Notes: generated from the letters alone by a model not told the origin. 64,000 nucleotides of DNA from Pseudomonas fluorescens (GCF_001623525.1 NZ_CP015225.1:4290501-4354500); one strand, 5' to 3'; counted from the stretch's first letter, positions 8,805-24,005 are shown. Made by a program: numbers and translations.

Positions 8805-10607
8805 ATGTCCGAGACGCTGCTCAGTTCCCGCAATCTGGCTTTCGAGCTGTATGAAGTCCTCGATGCCGAGGGCCTGACCCAGCGCGAGCGGTTCGCCGAA
8901 CACAATCGCGAAACCTTCGACGCGGCCCTCGCGACGGCGCGAAACATCGCCGAGAAATTTTTCGCCCCCCACAATCGCAAGAATGACGAAAACGAACCGC
9001 GCTACGAGAACGGCGAGGCGATTCTGATTCCCGAGGTGAAACCGGCGGTGGATGCCTTCCTCGAGGCGGGCTTTCTCAACGCCGCACGCAGTTTCGAGGC
9101 AGGCGGCATGCAACTGCCAACGTTGCTGTCCCAGGCCTGCTTCGCGCACTTCCAGTCGGCCAACGCCGCGTCCACGTCTTATCCGTTCCTGACCATGGGC
9201 GCGGCGAACCTGATCGAAAGCTTCGGCAGCGAAGAACAGAAAAGACGCTTCCTGCAACCGATGATCGACGGTCGTTTCTTCGGCACCATGGCCCTGACCG
9301 AACCCCATGCAGGCTCTTCGCTGGCGGATATTCGTACGCGTGCAGAGCCGGCATCCGACGGCACCTATCGACTCAAGGGCAACAAGATCTTCATTTCCGG
9401 CGGCGATCATCCGTTGTCGGAAAACATCGTGCACATGGTCCTGGCGAAATTACCGGACGCGCCGCCGGGTGTGAAAGGCATTTCGCTGTTTATCGTGCCC
9501 AAGTTCCTGGTCAACGATGACGGCAGCCTCGGCCAGCGTAACGACGTGCTGTTGGCCGGGCTGTTCCACAAGATGGGCTGGCGTGGCACCACCTCCACCG
9601 CGCTGAACTTCGGCGACAACGGCGCGTGTGTCGGTTACCTCGTAGGTAAACCGCACCACGGCCTGAGCTACATGTTCCAGATGATGAACGAGGCGCGGAT
9701 CGGCGTCGGCATGGGCGCAGTAATGCTGGGTTACGCCGGCTACTTGTATTCCCTGGAATACGCCCGCGAACGCCCGCAGGGCCGGGTGCCCGACAGCAAG
9801 GACCCGACCACCGCCCCGGTGACGATCATCCAGCACGCCGACGTGCGCCGCATGCTGCTGACCCAGAAGGCCTACGTTGAAGGTTCGTTTGACCTGGGCC
9901 TGTACGCGGCGCGCTTGTTCGACGACACCACCACCCTGGAAAGCGAAGCCGAGCGCAGACGCGCCCATGAGCTGCTGGACCTGCTGACCCCGATCGTCAA
10001 ATCCTGGCCCTCTGAGTTCTGCCTGAAGGCCAACGAGCTGGCGATCCAGATCCTGGGGGGCCACGGCTACACCCGCGAATACCCAGTGGAGCAGTATTAC
10101 CGCGACAATCGCCTGAACCCCATCCATGAAGGCACCCACGGCATCCAGTCCCTGGACCTGCTGGGGCGAAAACTGGCGCAGAACGGCGGTGCCGGGCTCA
10201 AGCAGCTGGTCCGCCTGGTGGCCGACACCACCGAACGCGCCCAGGCGCACCCATCGTTAACGCCGTTGCGCCAACCACTGGAAGCCCTCGTGGCACGCCT
10301 GCAAACCGTCACCCTCGGACTGCTGACGGACCTGGCCCAGGGCAAGGTGAACAGCAGCCTGGCCAACTCGGCCCTGTACCTCAAGGTGTTTGGCCATATG
10401 GTGATTGGCTGGCGCTGGCTGGAACAGGCGATCCGTGCCGAGGAGGGCTTGGCCAAGGGGGATACCGCGGACAGCGACTTCTATAAAGGCAAGCTGCAAG
10501 CGGCGCGCTACTTCCTGACCTGGGAAGTGCCGGGTTGTCATCATGAGCTGGCAATTCTCGAAGCGCGGGATGATACGTGCCTGGGGATGCGGGATGAGTG
10601 GTTCTGA
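8805..10607 (+). CDS. Acyl-CoA dehydrogenase (FAD-dependent, large C-terminal-extension type)
   Basis: The product catalyses the FAD-dependent alpha,beta-dehydrogenation of an acyl-CoA. At 600 residues it belongs to the longer subclass with an extra C-terminal helical domain (AcdA/DmdC-like), not the 380-residue short-chain type. It shows the FAD/substrate motif ALTEPHAGSSLADIRTRA (near residue 165), KGNKIFISGGDHPL, and the ILGGHGYTREYPVEQYYRDNR motif. The catalytic glutamate is probably Glu442 in IHEGTHGIQSLDLLGRK, the position used by this subclass. An AAAGGT site precedes the ATG. It stands alone between two REP-bearing gaps, without an adjacent electron-transfer flavoprotein or ligase, so chain length preference is unknown. 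Confidence 0.9.
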   Translation: MSETLLSSRNLAFELYEVLDAEGLTQRERFAEHNRETFDAALATARNIAEKFFAPHNRKNDENEPRYENGEAILIPEVKPAVDAFLEAGFLNAARSFEAGGMQLPTLLSQACFAHFQSANAASTSYPFLTMGAANLIESFGSEEQKRRFLQPMIDGRFFGTMALTEPHAGSSLADIRTRAEPASDGTYRLKGNKIFISGGDHPLSENIVHMVLAKLPDAPPGVKGISLFIVPKFLVNDDGSLGQRNDVLLAGLFHKMGWRGTTSTALNFGDNGACVGYLVGKPHHGLSYMFQMMNEARIGVGMGAVMLGYAGYLYSLEYARERPQGRVPDSKDPTTAPVTIIQHADVRRMLLTQKAYVEGSFDLGLYAARLFDDTTTLESEAERRRAHELLDLLTPIVKSWPSEFCLKANELAIQILGGHGYTREYPVEQYYRDNRLNPIHEGTHGIQSLDLLGRKLAQNGGAGLKQLVRLVADTTERAQAHPSLTPLRQPLEALVARLQTVTLGLLTDLAQGKVNSSLANSALYLKVFGHMVIGWRWLEQAIRAEEGLAKGDTADSDFYKGKLQAARYFLTWEVPGCHHELAILEARDDTCLGMRDEWF

Positions 10608-10631
10608 TCCAGGGCGGCGCCGCTGAAATCC

Positions 10632-10655
10632 AATCGCGAGCAGGCTCGCTCCCAC
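10632..10655. repeat. Single REP palindrome
   Basis: One REP unit (TCGCGAGCAGGCTCGCTCCCAC) lies 25 bp after the acyl-CoA dehydrogenase stop. It is unpaired with the REPIN that follows 47 bp later and may act as transcript-end structure. Confidence 0.7.
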
Positions 10656-10701
10656 AAGGGTTCCAAGTGGACGCGACATCTGCGCTCACCACCGATCCAT
10701 T

Positions 10702-10788
10702 GTGGAAGCGAGCTTGCTCGCGATAGCGGTGTTTCAGCCAACACACAGGCAACTGTGCTGACGCCGTCGCGAGCAAGCTCGCTCCCAC
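10702..10788. repeat. REPIN (GAGCTTGCTC type)
   Basis: Inverted REP pair: GCGAGCTTGCTCGCGATAGC on the left and TCGCGAGCAAGCTCGCTCCC on the right, with about 40 bp between. It lies between the convergent ends of the acyl-CoA dehydrogenase and zapA-like genes. Confidence 0.85.
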
Positions 10789-10820
10789 ACAAACCCCACA
10801 GTCAACATTCGTTAACGGTT

Positions 10821-11123
10821 TCAGGCCTGCTGGATCGTCTTGGCAATCACATCGACCGTGGCGCTGACTTGCTCTTGGTAACGGTCGAGTTCCGCTTGAT
10901 GTTGCTTCTGCATTTCCATCTGCTGCGAACACAGGTTCATGGCCGCCAGCACCAGCAGGCGATCACCGATCAGCGTCGGGTACTTCCTTTTCGTATCGGC
11001 CAGTGCGGCCTTGAGCATCGAAGCGGCGTCCAACAGGGCCTGTTCCTGCCCGGCCGGCGCTTTGATTGAATAGTCTTCTCCCAGGATCGAGATGACTGTC
11101 ACTCCATCGGCGCCGTGCTTCAT
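10821..11123 (-). CDS. zapA: ZapA-like cell-division protein (probable second, divergent copy)
   Basis: ZapA is a small cytoplasmic protein that bundles FtsZ filaments. This 100-residue product has the ZapA layout: an N-terminal beta-strand head with [16 protein letters not shown], then a long helix with [17 protein letters not shown] (compare the ADRVAVMAALNI-type motif) ending in a coiled coil. It overlaps the upstream ZapB-like gene by 4 bp (ATGA). In pseudomonads the usual zapA lies with pepP/ubiH genes and is followed by the 6S RNA gene and a 5-formyltetrahydrofolate cyclo-ligase gene; none of these is present here, and the sequence is quite divergent from my recollection of the standard copy. 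It may be a paralogue. Family call good, identity as the housekeeping copy doubtful. Confidence 0.75.
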   Translation of the reverse strand: MKHGADGVTVISILGEDYSIKAPAGQEQALLDAASMLKAALADTKRKYPTLIGDRLLVLAAMNLCSQQMEMQKQHQAELDRYQEQVSATVDVIAKTIQQA

Positions 11124-11350
11124 GCGCTGACAGGACCGGCGCTGGCGCGCTCAATCAGGGCCTGGATGCGGGCCGCGGTGGTGCCGTGCAGTTCTTCCTG
11201 TTCCATCAGGCTCAGTTGCAGGCTTTCGTTTTCATCCTTGGCCTTGGCAAGCTCGGTGTTCAGGGTTTCGTTCAGGCCGGTGAGGTGACGGTTCTGTTGC
11301 ACCAGGTCATTGACCAGTTGCTCAAGTTGGCTGAGGGATGTTTCCAACAT
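11120..11350 (-). CDS. ZapB-like short coiled-coil protein (TIGR02449 family)
   Basis: A 76-residue protein that is almost entirely a heptad-repeat coiled coil: [18 protein letters not shown] near the N-terminus, then [20 protein letters not shown]. This is the TIGR02449 family, which in gamma-proteobacteria is encoded directly upstream of zapA and is thought to act with it at the division site, as ZapB does in enterobacteria. Its stop overlaps the zapA-like start by 4 bp, so the two are translationally coupled. The start codon at 11350 follows a GGAAA element. Function is inferred from context and coiled-coil structure only. Confidence 0.72.
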   Translation of the reverse strand: MLETSLSQLEQLVNDLVQQNRHLTGLNETLNTELAKAKDENESLQLSLMEQEELHGTTAARIQALIERASAGPVSA

Positions 11351-11608
11351 ATTGATTTCCAGGCTTTTTCAAGGGGCGCGTACGATAAAGAAAAGTCACT
11401 GCCAATGCCACGCTTTACGGGGTGGCAGGGCTTTCCAGCGAGTTTTAGAGACTGCGAATGGAGAATCTGGTTCCGACCCTTCGTCGCACCGCCACCTTTG
11501 CTCCGTGACAAAAACACGCATGTCACTCAAGACTTTAGTCGTATGACCGATAAGTCAGGGAACAGCAGTCACAGCCCCGCACGGACGCATCTACTTCCGG
11601 TACTTTCC

Positions 11609-13234
11609 ATGTCCCTACGTAATATGAACATCGCGCCGCGGGCGTTCCTGGGGTTTGCCCTGATCGGCGCCCTGATGCTGGCCCTTGGGGTATTTGCCCT
11701 GACCCAGATGAGCAAAATCCGCACGTCCGGCGAAAACATCGCCCAGAACAGCGTACCCAGCATCAAGGCCCTGAATGAGTTCACCCAGCTCACCCTGCGC
11801 CTGCGCGTCTTGTCCTATCGCTTGCTGGTCAACCGCGAGCCGGACATCCAACAGAAAACCTACGATCTGGTCGAACAACGCAGCCAGCAGATCCGCGCGG
11901 CCCAGACCACCTACGAAAAGCTCATCAGCGCTTCGGACGAACGGGCCGCCTACGACCAACTCGTGCAACTGCTCGGGCAGTACCGTCAGCTCGAAGAGCG
12001 CATGAAGACCCTGTCGCGAAATAATCAGGTCGATGAACTGCGGGCGCTGCTCAACACTGAACTGCTGAGCAACTCAGATGCCATCAATGCCGCAATCGAC
12101 CGCTTGGTGGAGATCAACAACCTGCAAGCCGAGGCTCTCAATAAGGGCGCGGCGCAACAATATTCAAGCGCTTTCAACTGGGTGGTCACCCTGCTGCTCA
12201 TCGCCACCGGCCTGACCCTGCTGTTCGCCTGGCTGCTGACCAACAGCATCACCAAACCGATCGCCAACGCCCTGGACGCTGCCGAAGAAATCGCCAAGGG
12301 CAACCTGACTCGGCCGATCACCGTGGATGGCAGCGACGAAGCCGGTCGCCTGCTGCGGGCAATGTCGACCATGCAGGAAAAACTGCGCGACACCTTGCAG
12401 CGGATCTCCGGCTCGGCCACACAACTGGCCTCCGCCGCCGAAGAACTCAACAGTGTCACCGATGAAAGCGCCCGTGGCCTGACCCAGCAAAACAACGAAA
12501 TCGAGCAGGCCGCCACCGCAGTCAACGAAATGACCAGCGCCGTGGAAGAAGTCGCGCGCAATGCAGTGAGCACCTCCGAAGCATCGAAAAACGCCACCAC
12601 CTCCGCAGGCGACGGTCGCGACCTGGTGCAGGAAACCGTCAGCGCCATCGAACGCATGAGCGCCGATGTGCAAAGCACCGCGGCGTTGATCGGCAACCTG
12701 GCCGATGAATCCCGTGACATCGGCAAGGTGCTGGACGTGATCCGTGGCCTGGCCGACCAGACCAACCTGCTGGCCCTGAACGCCGCCATCGAAGCCGCCC
12801 GTGCCGGTGAGGCCGGTCGTGGTTTTGCCGTGGTGGCCGACGAAGTCCGCGCCCTGGCCCATCGCACCCAGCAGTCGACCAGCGAGATCGAGCGCATGAT
12901 CGGCAGCATCCAGAGCGGCACTGAACACGCCGTGGATTCGATGCGCAACAGCACCGAGCGCGCGGAGTCGACGCTGAACATCGCCCGCGGCGCCGGCATG
13001 TCCCTGGACACCATCAACACCGCCATCGTCGAGATCAACGAACGCAACCTGGTGATTGCCAGCGCCGCCGAAGAGCAGGCCCAAGTGGCCCGTGAAGTGG
13101 ACCGCAACCTGGTGAACATCCGCGACCTGTCGGTGCAATCGGCCACCGGCGCCAACCAGACCAGCGCCGCCAGTGCCGAACTGTCGCGCCTGGCCGTGGA
13201 CTTGAACAACATGGTTGGGCGGTTCAGCCTGTAA
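11609..13234 (+). CDS. Methyl-accepting chemotaxis protein
   Basis: A 541-residue inner-membrane chemoreceptor. TM1 (residues about 11-31), a four-helix-bundle-type periplasmic ligand domain of about 155 residues (4HB_MCP style), TM2 (about 190-212), a HAMP linker beginning [21 protein letters not shown], then the cytoplasmic signalling coiled coil. The hairpin tip that contacts CheA/CheW is near residues 380-420 ([20 protein letters not shown], then [15 protein letters not shown]). The reading frame is open far upstream, into the opposite-strand ZapB-like gene; I take the ATG at 11609 because it starts [16 protein letters not shown], typical of Pseudomonas receptors of this class. The ligand cannot be predicted. 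No CheB/CheR-binding pentapeptide is visible at the C-terminus (VGRFSL). Confidence 0.92.
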   Translation: MSLRNMNIAPRAFLGFALIGALMLALGVFALTQMSKIRTSGENIAQNSVPSIKALNEFTQLTLRLRVLSYRLLVNREPDIQQKTYDLVEQRSQQIRAAQTTYEKLISASDERAAYDQLVQLLGQYRQLEERMKTLSRNNQVDELRALLNTELLSNSDAINAAIDRLVEINNLQAEALNKGAAQQYSSAFNWVVTLLLIATGLTLLFAWLLTNSITKPIANALDAAEEIAKGNLTRPITVDGSDEAGRLLRAMSTMQEKLRDTLQRISGSATQLASAAEELNSVTDESARGLTQQNNEIEQAATAVNEMTSAVEEVARNAVSTSEASKNATTSAGDGRDLVQETVSAIERMSADVQSTAALIGNLADESRDIGKVLDVIRGLADQTNLLALNAAIEAARAGEAGRGFAVVADEVRALAHRTQQSTSEIERMIGSIQSGTEHAVDSMRNSTERAESTLNIARGAGMSLDTINTAIVEINERNLVIASAAEEQAQVAREVDRNLVNIRDLSVQSATGANQTSAASAELSRLAVDLNNMVGRFSL

Positions 13235-13287
13235 CCCACTAACGGTTGATCGTCCACAGACCGTGAGCGATCAACCCTCCAGCTTTT

Positions 13288-13386
13288 GTGGCGAGGGAGC
13301 TTGCTCCCGCTGGGCTGCGAAGCGGCCCCAGGACCTCAAAAGCGACGACTGCTTCGCAGCCGAGCGGGAGCAAGCTCCCTCGCCAC
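13288..13386. repeat. REPIN (GGGAGCTTGCTCCC type)
   Basis: Inverted pair of the second REP type, GTGGCGAGGGAGCTTGCTCC at the left and its complement at the right, enclosing about 50 bp with a CTGCGAAGC/GCTTCGCAG inner repeat. It lies between the chemoreceptor and the antiporter gene. Confidence 0.88.
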
Positions 13387-13512
13387 GGTATGATCAGCTC
13401 CCCTCCCTCCCAACCTTTTTTGACAGCATCACATTTCAACAGGTTAGAATCGCTGGCACGCAGACTGCATGGTCAGTCTGCGCCCGCCCTTAGCTTTCCC
13501 GGAGTACTGCCA

Positions 13513-15255
<1,743 letters not shown>

Positions 15256-15289
15256 ACTGCTCCCACTCTCACTTGCTTGACCGGTCTCT

Positions 15290-20153
<4,864 letters not shown>

Positions 20154-20219
20154 CGCGGCGCCACGACTGAAATCACCTTCCCGCCCAACACATAACTGTT
20201 TGGGAGCAGGGTTAACCCT

Positions 20220-20350
20220 GTGGCGAGGGAGCTTGCTCCCGCTGGGCGGCGCAGCCGCCCCAAGAAGGACTGACGCGGTCTTCCAGGCAGACCGCGTCAA
20301 CCGGTTTTACGACGGCTACGCCGCCGAGCGGGAGCAAGCTCCCTCGCCAC
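20220..20350. repeat. REPIN, copy 1 of the tandem array
   Basis: 131-bp inverted pair of GTGGCGAGGGAGCTTGCTCC elements with inner repeats GACGCGGTCT/AGACCGCGTC. Identical in layout to copies 2 and 3. Confidence 0.88.
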
Positions 20351-20388
20351 AAAAGCAGGTCGGTATTTCACTGCGCTACACCGATCCA

Positions 20389-20538
20389 TCAAATGAAGGT
20401 TTCCACCGATACACCGAAGCGCTCGGCCAACCAGCGGATCTGCCTCAAATTGAGCTGACGCTTACCGCTCAAAACTTCCGATACCACCGACTGAGTACCA
20501 ACGCCCGGCAAGTCGCTCTGGCTCATGCCATGTTCACG
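20389..20538 (-). pseudogene. HigA-like antitoxin 3' fragment, copy 1
   Basis: The reverse strand encodes the last 49 residues of the antitoxin (REHGMSQSDLPGVGTQSVVS then SGKRQLNLRQIRWLAERFGV to ETFI and stop), fused upstream to selO-derived sequence. It holds the helix-turn-helix segment but no native start. An open frame of 111 codons runs on through the junction into the next REPIN, which is a coincidence of the duplication, not a real gene. Confidence 0.75.
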
Positions 20539-20643
20539 GAATGTGGCAAGCACCCGGAGATCAGTTGCTCGTCGTAACCCAGCCCCTCGGCTGAAATCAC
20601 CTTCCCGCCCAACACATAACTGTTTGGGAGCAGGGTTAACCCT

Positions 20644-20774
20644 GTGGCGAGGGAGCTTGCTCCCGCTGGGCGGCGCAGCCGCCCCAAGAAGGACTGACGC
20701 GGTCTTCCAGGCAGACCGCGTCAACCGGTTTTACGACGGCTACGCCGCCGAGCGGGAGCAAGCTCCCTCGCCAC
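20644..20774. repeat. REPIN, copy 2 of the tandem array
   Basis: Second copy, exactly 424 bp after the first. Confidence 0.88.
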
Positions 20775-20812
20775 AAAAGCAGGTCGGTATTTCACTGCGC
20801 TACACCGATCCA

Positions 20813-20962
20813 TCAAATGAAGGTTTCCACCGATACACCGAAGCGCTCGGCCAGCCAGCGGATCTGCCTCAAATTGAGCTGACGCTTACCGCTCAAAACT
20901 TCCGATACCACCGACTGAGTACCAACGCCCGGCAAGTCGCTCTGGCTCATGCCATGTTCACG
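20813..20962 (-). pseudogene. HigA-like antitoxin 3' fragment, copy 2
   Basis: Second truncated antitoxin tail, same 49 residues as copy 1 and differing from the intact gene by a few substitutions (for example Glu for Gly before the final RFGVSVETFI). Confidence 0.75.
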
Positions 20963-21067
20963 GAATGTGGCAAGCACCCGGAGATCAGTTGCTCGTCGTA
21001 ACCCAGCCCCTCGGCTGAAATCACCTTCTCGCCCAACACATAACTGTTTGGGAGCAGGGTTAACCCT

Positions 21068-21198
21068 GTGGCGAGGGAGCTTGCTCCCGCTGGGCGGCGC
21101 AGCCGCCCCAAGAAGGACTGACGCGGTCTTCCAGGCAGACCGCGTCAACCGGTTTTACGACGGCTACGCCGCCGAGCGGGAGCAAGCTCCCTCGCCAC
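21068..21198. repeat. REPIN, copy 3 of the tandem array
   Basis: Third copy, 848 bp after the first; it precedes the stop codon of the intact antitoxin gene by 39 bp. Confidence 0.88.
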
Positions 21199-21236
21199 AA
21201 AAGCAGGTCGGTATTTCGCAGCGCTACACCGAACCA

Positions 21237-21638
21237 TCAAATGAAGGTTTCCACCGATACACCGAAGCGCCCGGCCAACCAGCGGATCTGCCTCAAATTG
21301 AGCTGACGCTTACCGCTCAATACCTCCGATACCACCGACTGGGTACCAACGCCTGGCAAGTCGCTCTGGCTCATGCCATGTTCACGCATCAGGTAACGAA
21401 GCGCCTCGACGCCGCTCGCCTTGGGTATTGGCCGGTGCTGCTGGTCCCATGCCTCGATCCATTCGCCGATAATATCCACCAGGCTCATGAGAGGATGGGT
21501 TTCGTCTTCGCCCACCAACGCCAACAGCTCATCAAGAGCACTCGCCAAGCGGTCATAATCCTCTTCGCTCCTGGGTTTTCGCAGCAGGGGCGACACAAAT
21601 TCCCAATGGGCAGCGACTTGTTCAATCAGTGCACTCAT
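21237..21638 (-). CDS. Orphan HigA-type antitoxin / HTH regulator
   Basis: A 133-residue protein with an N-terminal helical part (LRKPRSEEDYDRLASALDEL, then HPLMSLVDIIGEWIEAWD) and a C-terminal Xre-type helix-turn-helix (LMREHGMSQSDLPGVGTQSV, then SEVLSGKRQLNLRQIRWLA). This is the layout of HigA antitoxins, which neutralise a RelE-fold mRNA interferase and repress their own operon. A strong AGGAGG site lies before the ATG. The usual toxin gene, which would precede it on the same strand, is missing: only 160 bp separate it from the next gene, and that gap holds a perfect palindrome that is probably its operator. Its 3' third is duplicated twice downstream. Confidence 0.82.
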   Translation of the reverse strand: MSALIEQVAAHWEFVSPLLRKPRSEEDYDRLASALDELLALVGEDETHPLMSLVDIIGEWIEAWDQQHRPIPKASGVEALRYLMREHGMSQSDLPGVGTQSVVSEVLSGKRQLNLRQIRWLAGRFGVSVETFI

Positions 21639-21683
21639 CCCTTTTCCTCCTTTTTGCTGTGGAGGATTTAAACATAGATTGCA

Positions 21684-21704
21684 ACTATCGCAAATTGCGA
21701 TAGT
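21684..21704. promoter_or_regulatory. Perfect inverted repeat, probable HigA autoregulatory operator
   Basis: ACTATCGCAA-A-TTGCGATAGT, two 10-bp arms around one base, 46 bp upstream of the antitoxin start. Its position and symmetry fit a dimeric Xre-type repressor site; binding is inferred. Confidence 0.7.
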
Positions 21705-21797
21705 AACAGCCAGACTAAGGGTTGCCTGACTGCGTTTTAGCCTAGCCAGCCAACCCTTAAGGCTTCGGTAAGAAATGTGAACGGATGTGAGCCCAGC

Positions 21798-22076
21798 TCA
21801 CCCCACCTTATCGTTCCCCTGCTCGGGCGTCTCGATGCCCGGCTCGGCTTCGGCATTGTCCTTGTCAGTGGGTTTTGCCGGTGGTTTTTCCTCGGGATAG
21901 CCGGGCATGCCGCGGGCGTCTTCGGGGGTCAGTTCATCCCGTTCATGACGGCGGTCGGTGGCGTAGGCCGGGGCGGCGTTGGGGTCTTCGTCGCGGCCAG
22001 CGGTGCCGAGGACGAAGCCGTCGTCATTGGGGTTGTCCACGGCCTGTGGGGTGTCTGGGTCTTGAGGATTGCTCAT
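21798..22076 (-). CDS. Small acidic disordered protein, conserved in pseudomonads, function unknown
   Basis: A 92-residue protein rich in Asp, Glu, Pro, Gly and Asn with no hydrophobic segment: it begins MSNPQDPDTPQAVDNPNDDG, has a central FVLGTAGRDEDPNAAPAYAT core, and ends in a proline/acid-rich tail. It looks intrinsically disordered. A GGAGGTCCC site precedes the ATG at 22076; a longer open frame upstream lacks one. I recall similar short proteins in other fluorescent pseudomonads (some carry uninformative kinase/phosphatase labels), but no function can be read from it. It stands alone between the antitoxin and a LysR gene. Confidence 0.6.
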   Translation of the reverse strand: MSNPQDPDTPQAVDNPNDDGFVLGTAGRDEDPNAAPAYATDRRHERDELTPEDARGMPGYPEEKPPAKPTDKDNAEAEPGIETPEQGNDKVG

Positions 22077-22209
22077 GGGACCTCCGGGTTGCGAACAGGT
22101 ACGTTGTGGTTTTTTTGAGGGCCTGGCGTGCGTTGAGTGCAACGCACCTGATGAATGGCAGCCTGGCTAGCCGCCCTTCACCGCAGGCAAAAAACCAACG
22201 GGGCCGGCC

Positions 22210-23115
22210 CTACGCCATGTCGCTGTGACTGAATTCCTCAGCCAGAAAATCGATCAGCGTACGCACCGACGGCAGCAACCCGCGTCGTGAGGCAAAGATC
22301 GCGTGGACGATCCCGCACTTGGGCGTCCAGCCCGGCACCAGTTCCACCAGCCGGCCAGCCGCGATGTCTTCACGCACCACCACGGTGGGCAGGTGAGCGA
22401 TGCCGATGCCGGCCAACACGGCGTGACGCAGGGCCAGCAGGTCGTCGGTGACCATGCGCGGTTCATGGCGGATCAATGCGCGGGTGCCGTCCGGGCCGAA
22501 CAATTCCCACTGATATTCCCGTTGCGCCCCGCCCCAATGCACGCTCGGCAGGCCGTTGAGGTCCGCCGGCGAAGCGGGTGAAGATAAGCGCTCAAGGTAA
22601 GCCGGGCTGCCCACCAGGCATTGGGTGCTATTGCTCAGCACCTTCATGACCATGTCGGTGTTTTCCAGCGGCGGAAAGCGCACCCGCAAGGCGATATCGA
22701 ACCCTTCATGAATCAGGTCGACCCGGCGGTTGGTGCTCTCGATGAACAACTCCACTCGCGGGTACTTGAGCATGTAGCGGGTCAGCATCGGCCCGACCCA
22801 ACTATTGAGCAGCGCCGTCGGGCAACTGATGCGCACCAGCCCCTGGGGTTCGGAACGGTTGCGCTCGATCACCTCCGCCGCGCTCTCGGCCTCGACCCGC
22901 ATCGCCAGGCAGCGCTGGTAATAGGCCTGGCCGATCTCCGTCAACGTGCAATGGCGGCTGGTGCGATGGAGCAAGCGTACCCCGAGTCGCTCTTCCAGTT
23001 GGGCGATACGCCGGCTGAGCTTCGACTTGGGCATGTCCAACGCCCGTCCCGCGGCGGCGAAGCCACGGTGTTCCACGACCTGGGTGAAGTAGTACAGCGT
23101 GTTGAGGTCTTCGAT
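22210..23115 (-). CDS. LysR-family transcriptional regulator with a non-standard start codon
   Basis: A LysR regulator with an N-terminal winged helix (EDLNTLYYFTQVVEHRGFAA, KSKLSRRIAQLEERLGVRLL) and a substrate-binding domain from about residue 90. The sequence needed for helix 1 begins IIEDLNTLYYFTQVVEHRGF, but no ATG, GTG or TTG precedes it in frame before the stop at 23137-23139. The first ordinary start is the GTG at 23076, which would delete helix 1. A good GGAG site lies 7 bases before the ATC at 23115, so I place the start there (an AUC start, as AUU is used by infC); the ATC at 23118 is the alternative. It is divergent from the ycaC-like gene, its likely target. Confidence 0.82.
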   Translation of the reverse strand: MEDLNTLYYFTQVVEHRGFAAAGRALDMPKSKLSRRIAQLEERLGVRLLHRTSRHCTLTEIGQAYYQRCLAMRVEAESAAEVIERNRSEPQGLVRISCPTALLNSWVGPMLTRYMLKYPRVELFIESTNRRVDLIHEGFDIALRVRFPPLENTDMVMKVLSNSTQCLVGSPAYLERLSSPASPADLNGLPSVHWGGAQREYQWELFGPDGTRALIRHEPRMVTDDLLALRHAVLAGIGIAHLPTVVVREDIAAGRLVELVPGWTPKCGIVHAIFASRRGLLPSVRTLIDFLAEEFSHSDMA

Positions 23116-23322
23116 GATCGTTCTCCAAATAGAACGCTAAGGCGGATTTTTGCAGTCTAGCGCATCAAAGGTGCCAGTTTTAATCTACACCCATCGAAAC
23201 GCAACACGGATTGAAGCCGGGGCGCTTCGACCGGATGAGCCACCGATCAATCGCTGCACCGATATTGAAAACCTTAACCACGCCGACACCTTCGGCAAAC
23301 AAAACTTAATGAGGACTACGCC

Positions 23323-23949
23323 ATGACCACTTCCTACAACCGCCTCGACAAAGATAACGCCGCCGTTCTGCTGGTCGATCACCAAGCCGGCCTGCTGTCT
23401 CTGGTACGCGATATCGACCCGGACCGCTTCAAGAACAACGTGCTGGCCCTGGCCGACCTGGCGAAGTACTTCCAACTGCCGACCATCCTCACCACCAGCT
23501 TCGAAACCGGCCCCAACGGCCCGTTGATGCCCGAGCTCAAGACCCTGTTCCCGGATGCGCCGTACATCGCCCGTCCTGGCCAGATCAACGCCTGGGACAA
23601 CGAAGATTTCGTCAAGGCGATCAAGGCCACCGGCAAGAAGCAACTGATCATCGCCGGTGTGGTCACCGAAGTCTGCGTAGCCTTCCCGGCACTGTCGGCC
23701 CTGGCCGAAGGTTTCGAAGTGTTCGTGATCACCGATGCGTCCGGCACGTTCAACGAGCTGACCCGTCAATCGGCCTGGGACCGCATGTCGTCCTCGGGTG
23801 CGCAACTGATGACCTGGTTCGGCCTGGCCTGTGAACTGCACCGCGACTGGCGCAACGACGTGGAAGGGCTGGCGACCTTGTTCTCCAACCACATCCCGGA
23901 CTACCGCAACCTGATGACCAGCTACAACACGCTGACCAGCGCAAAATAA
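23323..23949 (+). CDS. YcaC-like isochorismatase-family hydrolase
   Basis: A 208-residue cysteine hydrolase of the isochorismatase fold, the same length as E. coli YcaC, with which it shares the opening YNRLDKDNAAVLLVDHQAGL and the catalytic segment VVTEVCVAF. Catalytic Asp19 and Cys118 are present; the third catalytic position (normally Lys) falls in the YIARPGQINAW segment. YcaC proteins form octamers and their substrate is unresolved; amides or carbamates are likely for the fold. A GAGGA site precedes the ATG. The gene is divergent from the LysR regulator at 22210-23115, suggesting control by it, and ends just before a strong terminator. Confidence 0.88.
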   Translation: MTTSYNRLDKDNAAVLLVDHQAGLLSLVRDIDPDRFKNNVLALADLAKYFQLPTILTTSFETGPNGPLMPELKTLFPDAPYIARPGQINAWDNEDFVKAIKATGKKQLIIAGVVTEVCVAFPALSALAEGFEVFVITDASGTFNELTRQSAWDRMSSSGAQLMTWFGLACELHRDWRNDVEGLATLFSNHIPDYRNLMTSYNTLTSAK

Positions 23950-23964
23950 CCCGCGACGCAGCCC

Positions 23965-24005
23965 CCCCTGTGGGAGCGAGCTTGCTCGCTCCCACAGGGG
24001 TTTTT
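23965..24005 (+). terminator. Intrinsic terminator built from a REP palindrome, after the ycaC-like gene
   Basis: A near-perfect 16-bp stem CCCCTGTGGGAGCGAG/CTCGCTCCCACAGGGG (loop CTTG) is followed by TTTTT. The core GTGGGAGCGAGCTTGCTCGC is the REP sequence of this genome, extended by a GC clamp and a U-run. Confidence 0.85.

Noticed and set aside
10608..10820. A 6S RNA gene downstream of the zapA-like gene
   Set aside because: The gap is filled by REP elements and shows no 6S-like long bubble hairpin.
11186..11608. Upstream extension of the chemoreceptor frame
   Set aside because: It would overlap the ZapB-like gene on the other strand and adds 141 residues unlike any receptor N-terminus.
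13288..13512. Upstream extension of the NhaP2 frame through the REPIN
   Set aside because: The extra 75 residues translate a REPIN; the TTG at 13513 has a GGAG site and gives the normal protein start.
20389..21148. Two 111-codon reverse frames ending in the antitoxin helix-turn-helix
   Set aside because: Only the last 49 codons derive from the antitoxin; the rest reads through the junction and REPIN. They are by-products of the tandem duplication, listed as pseudogene fragments.
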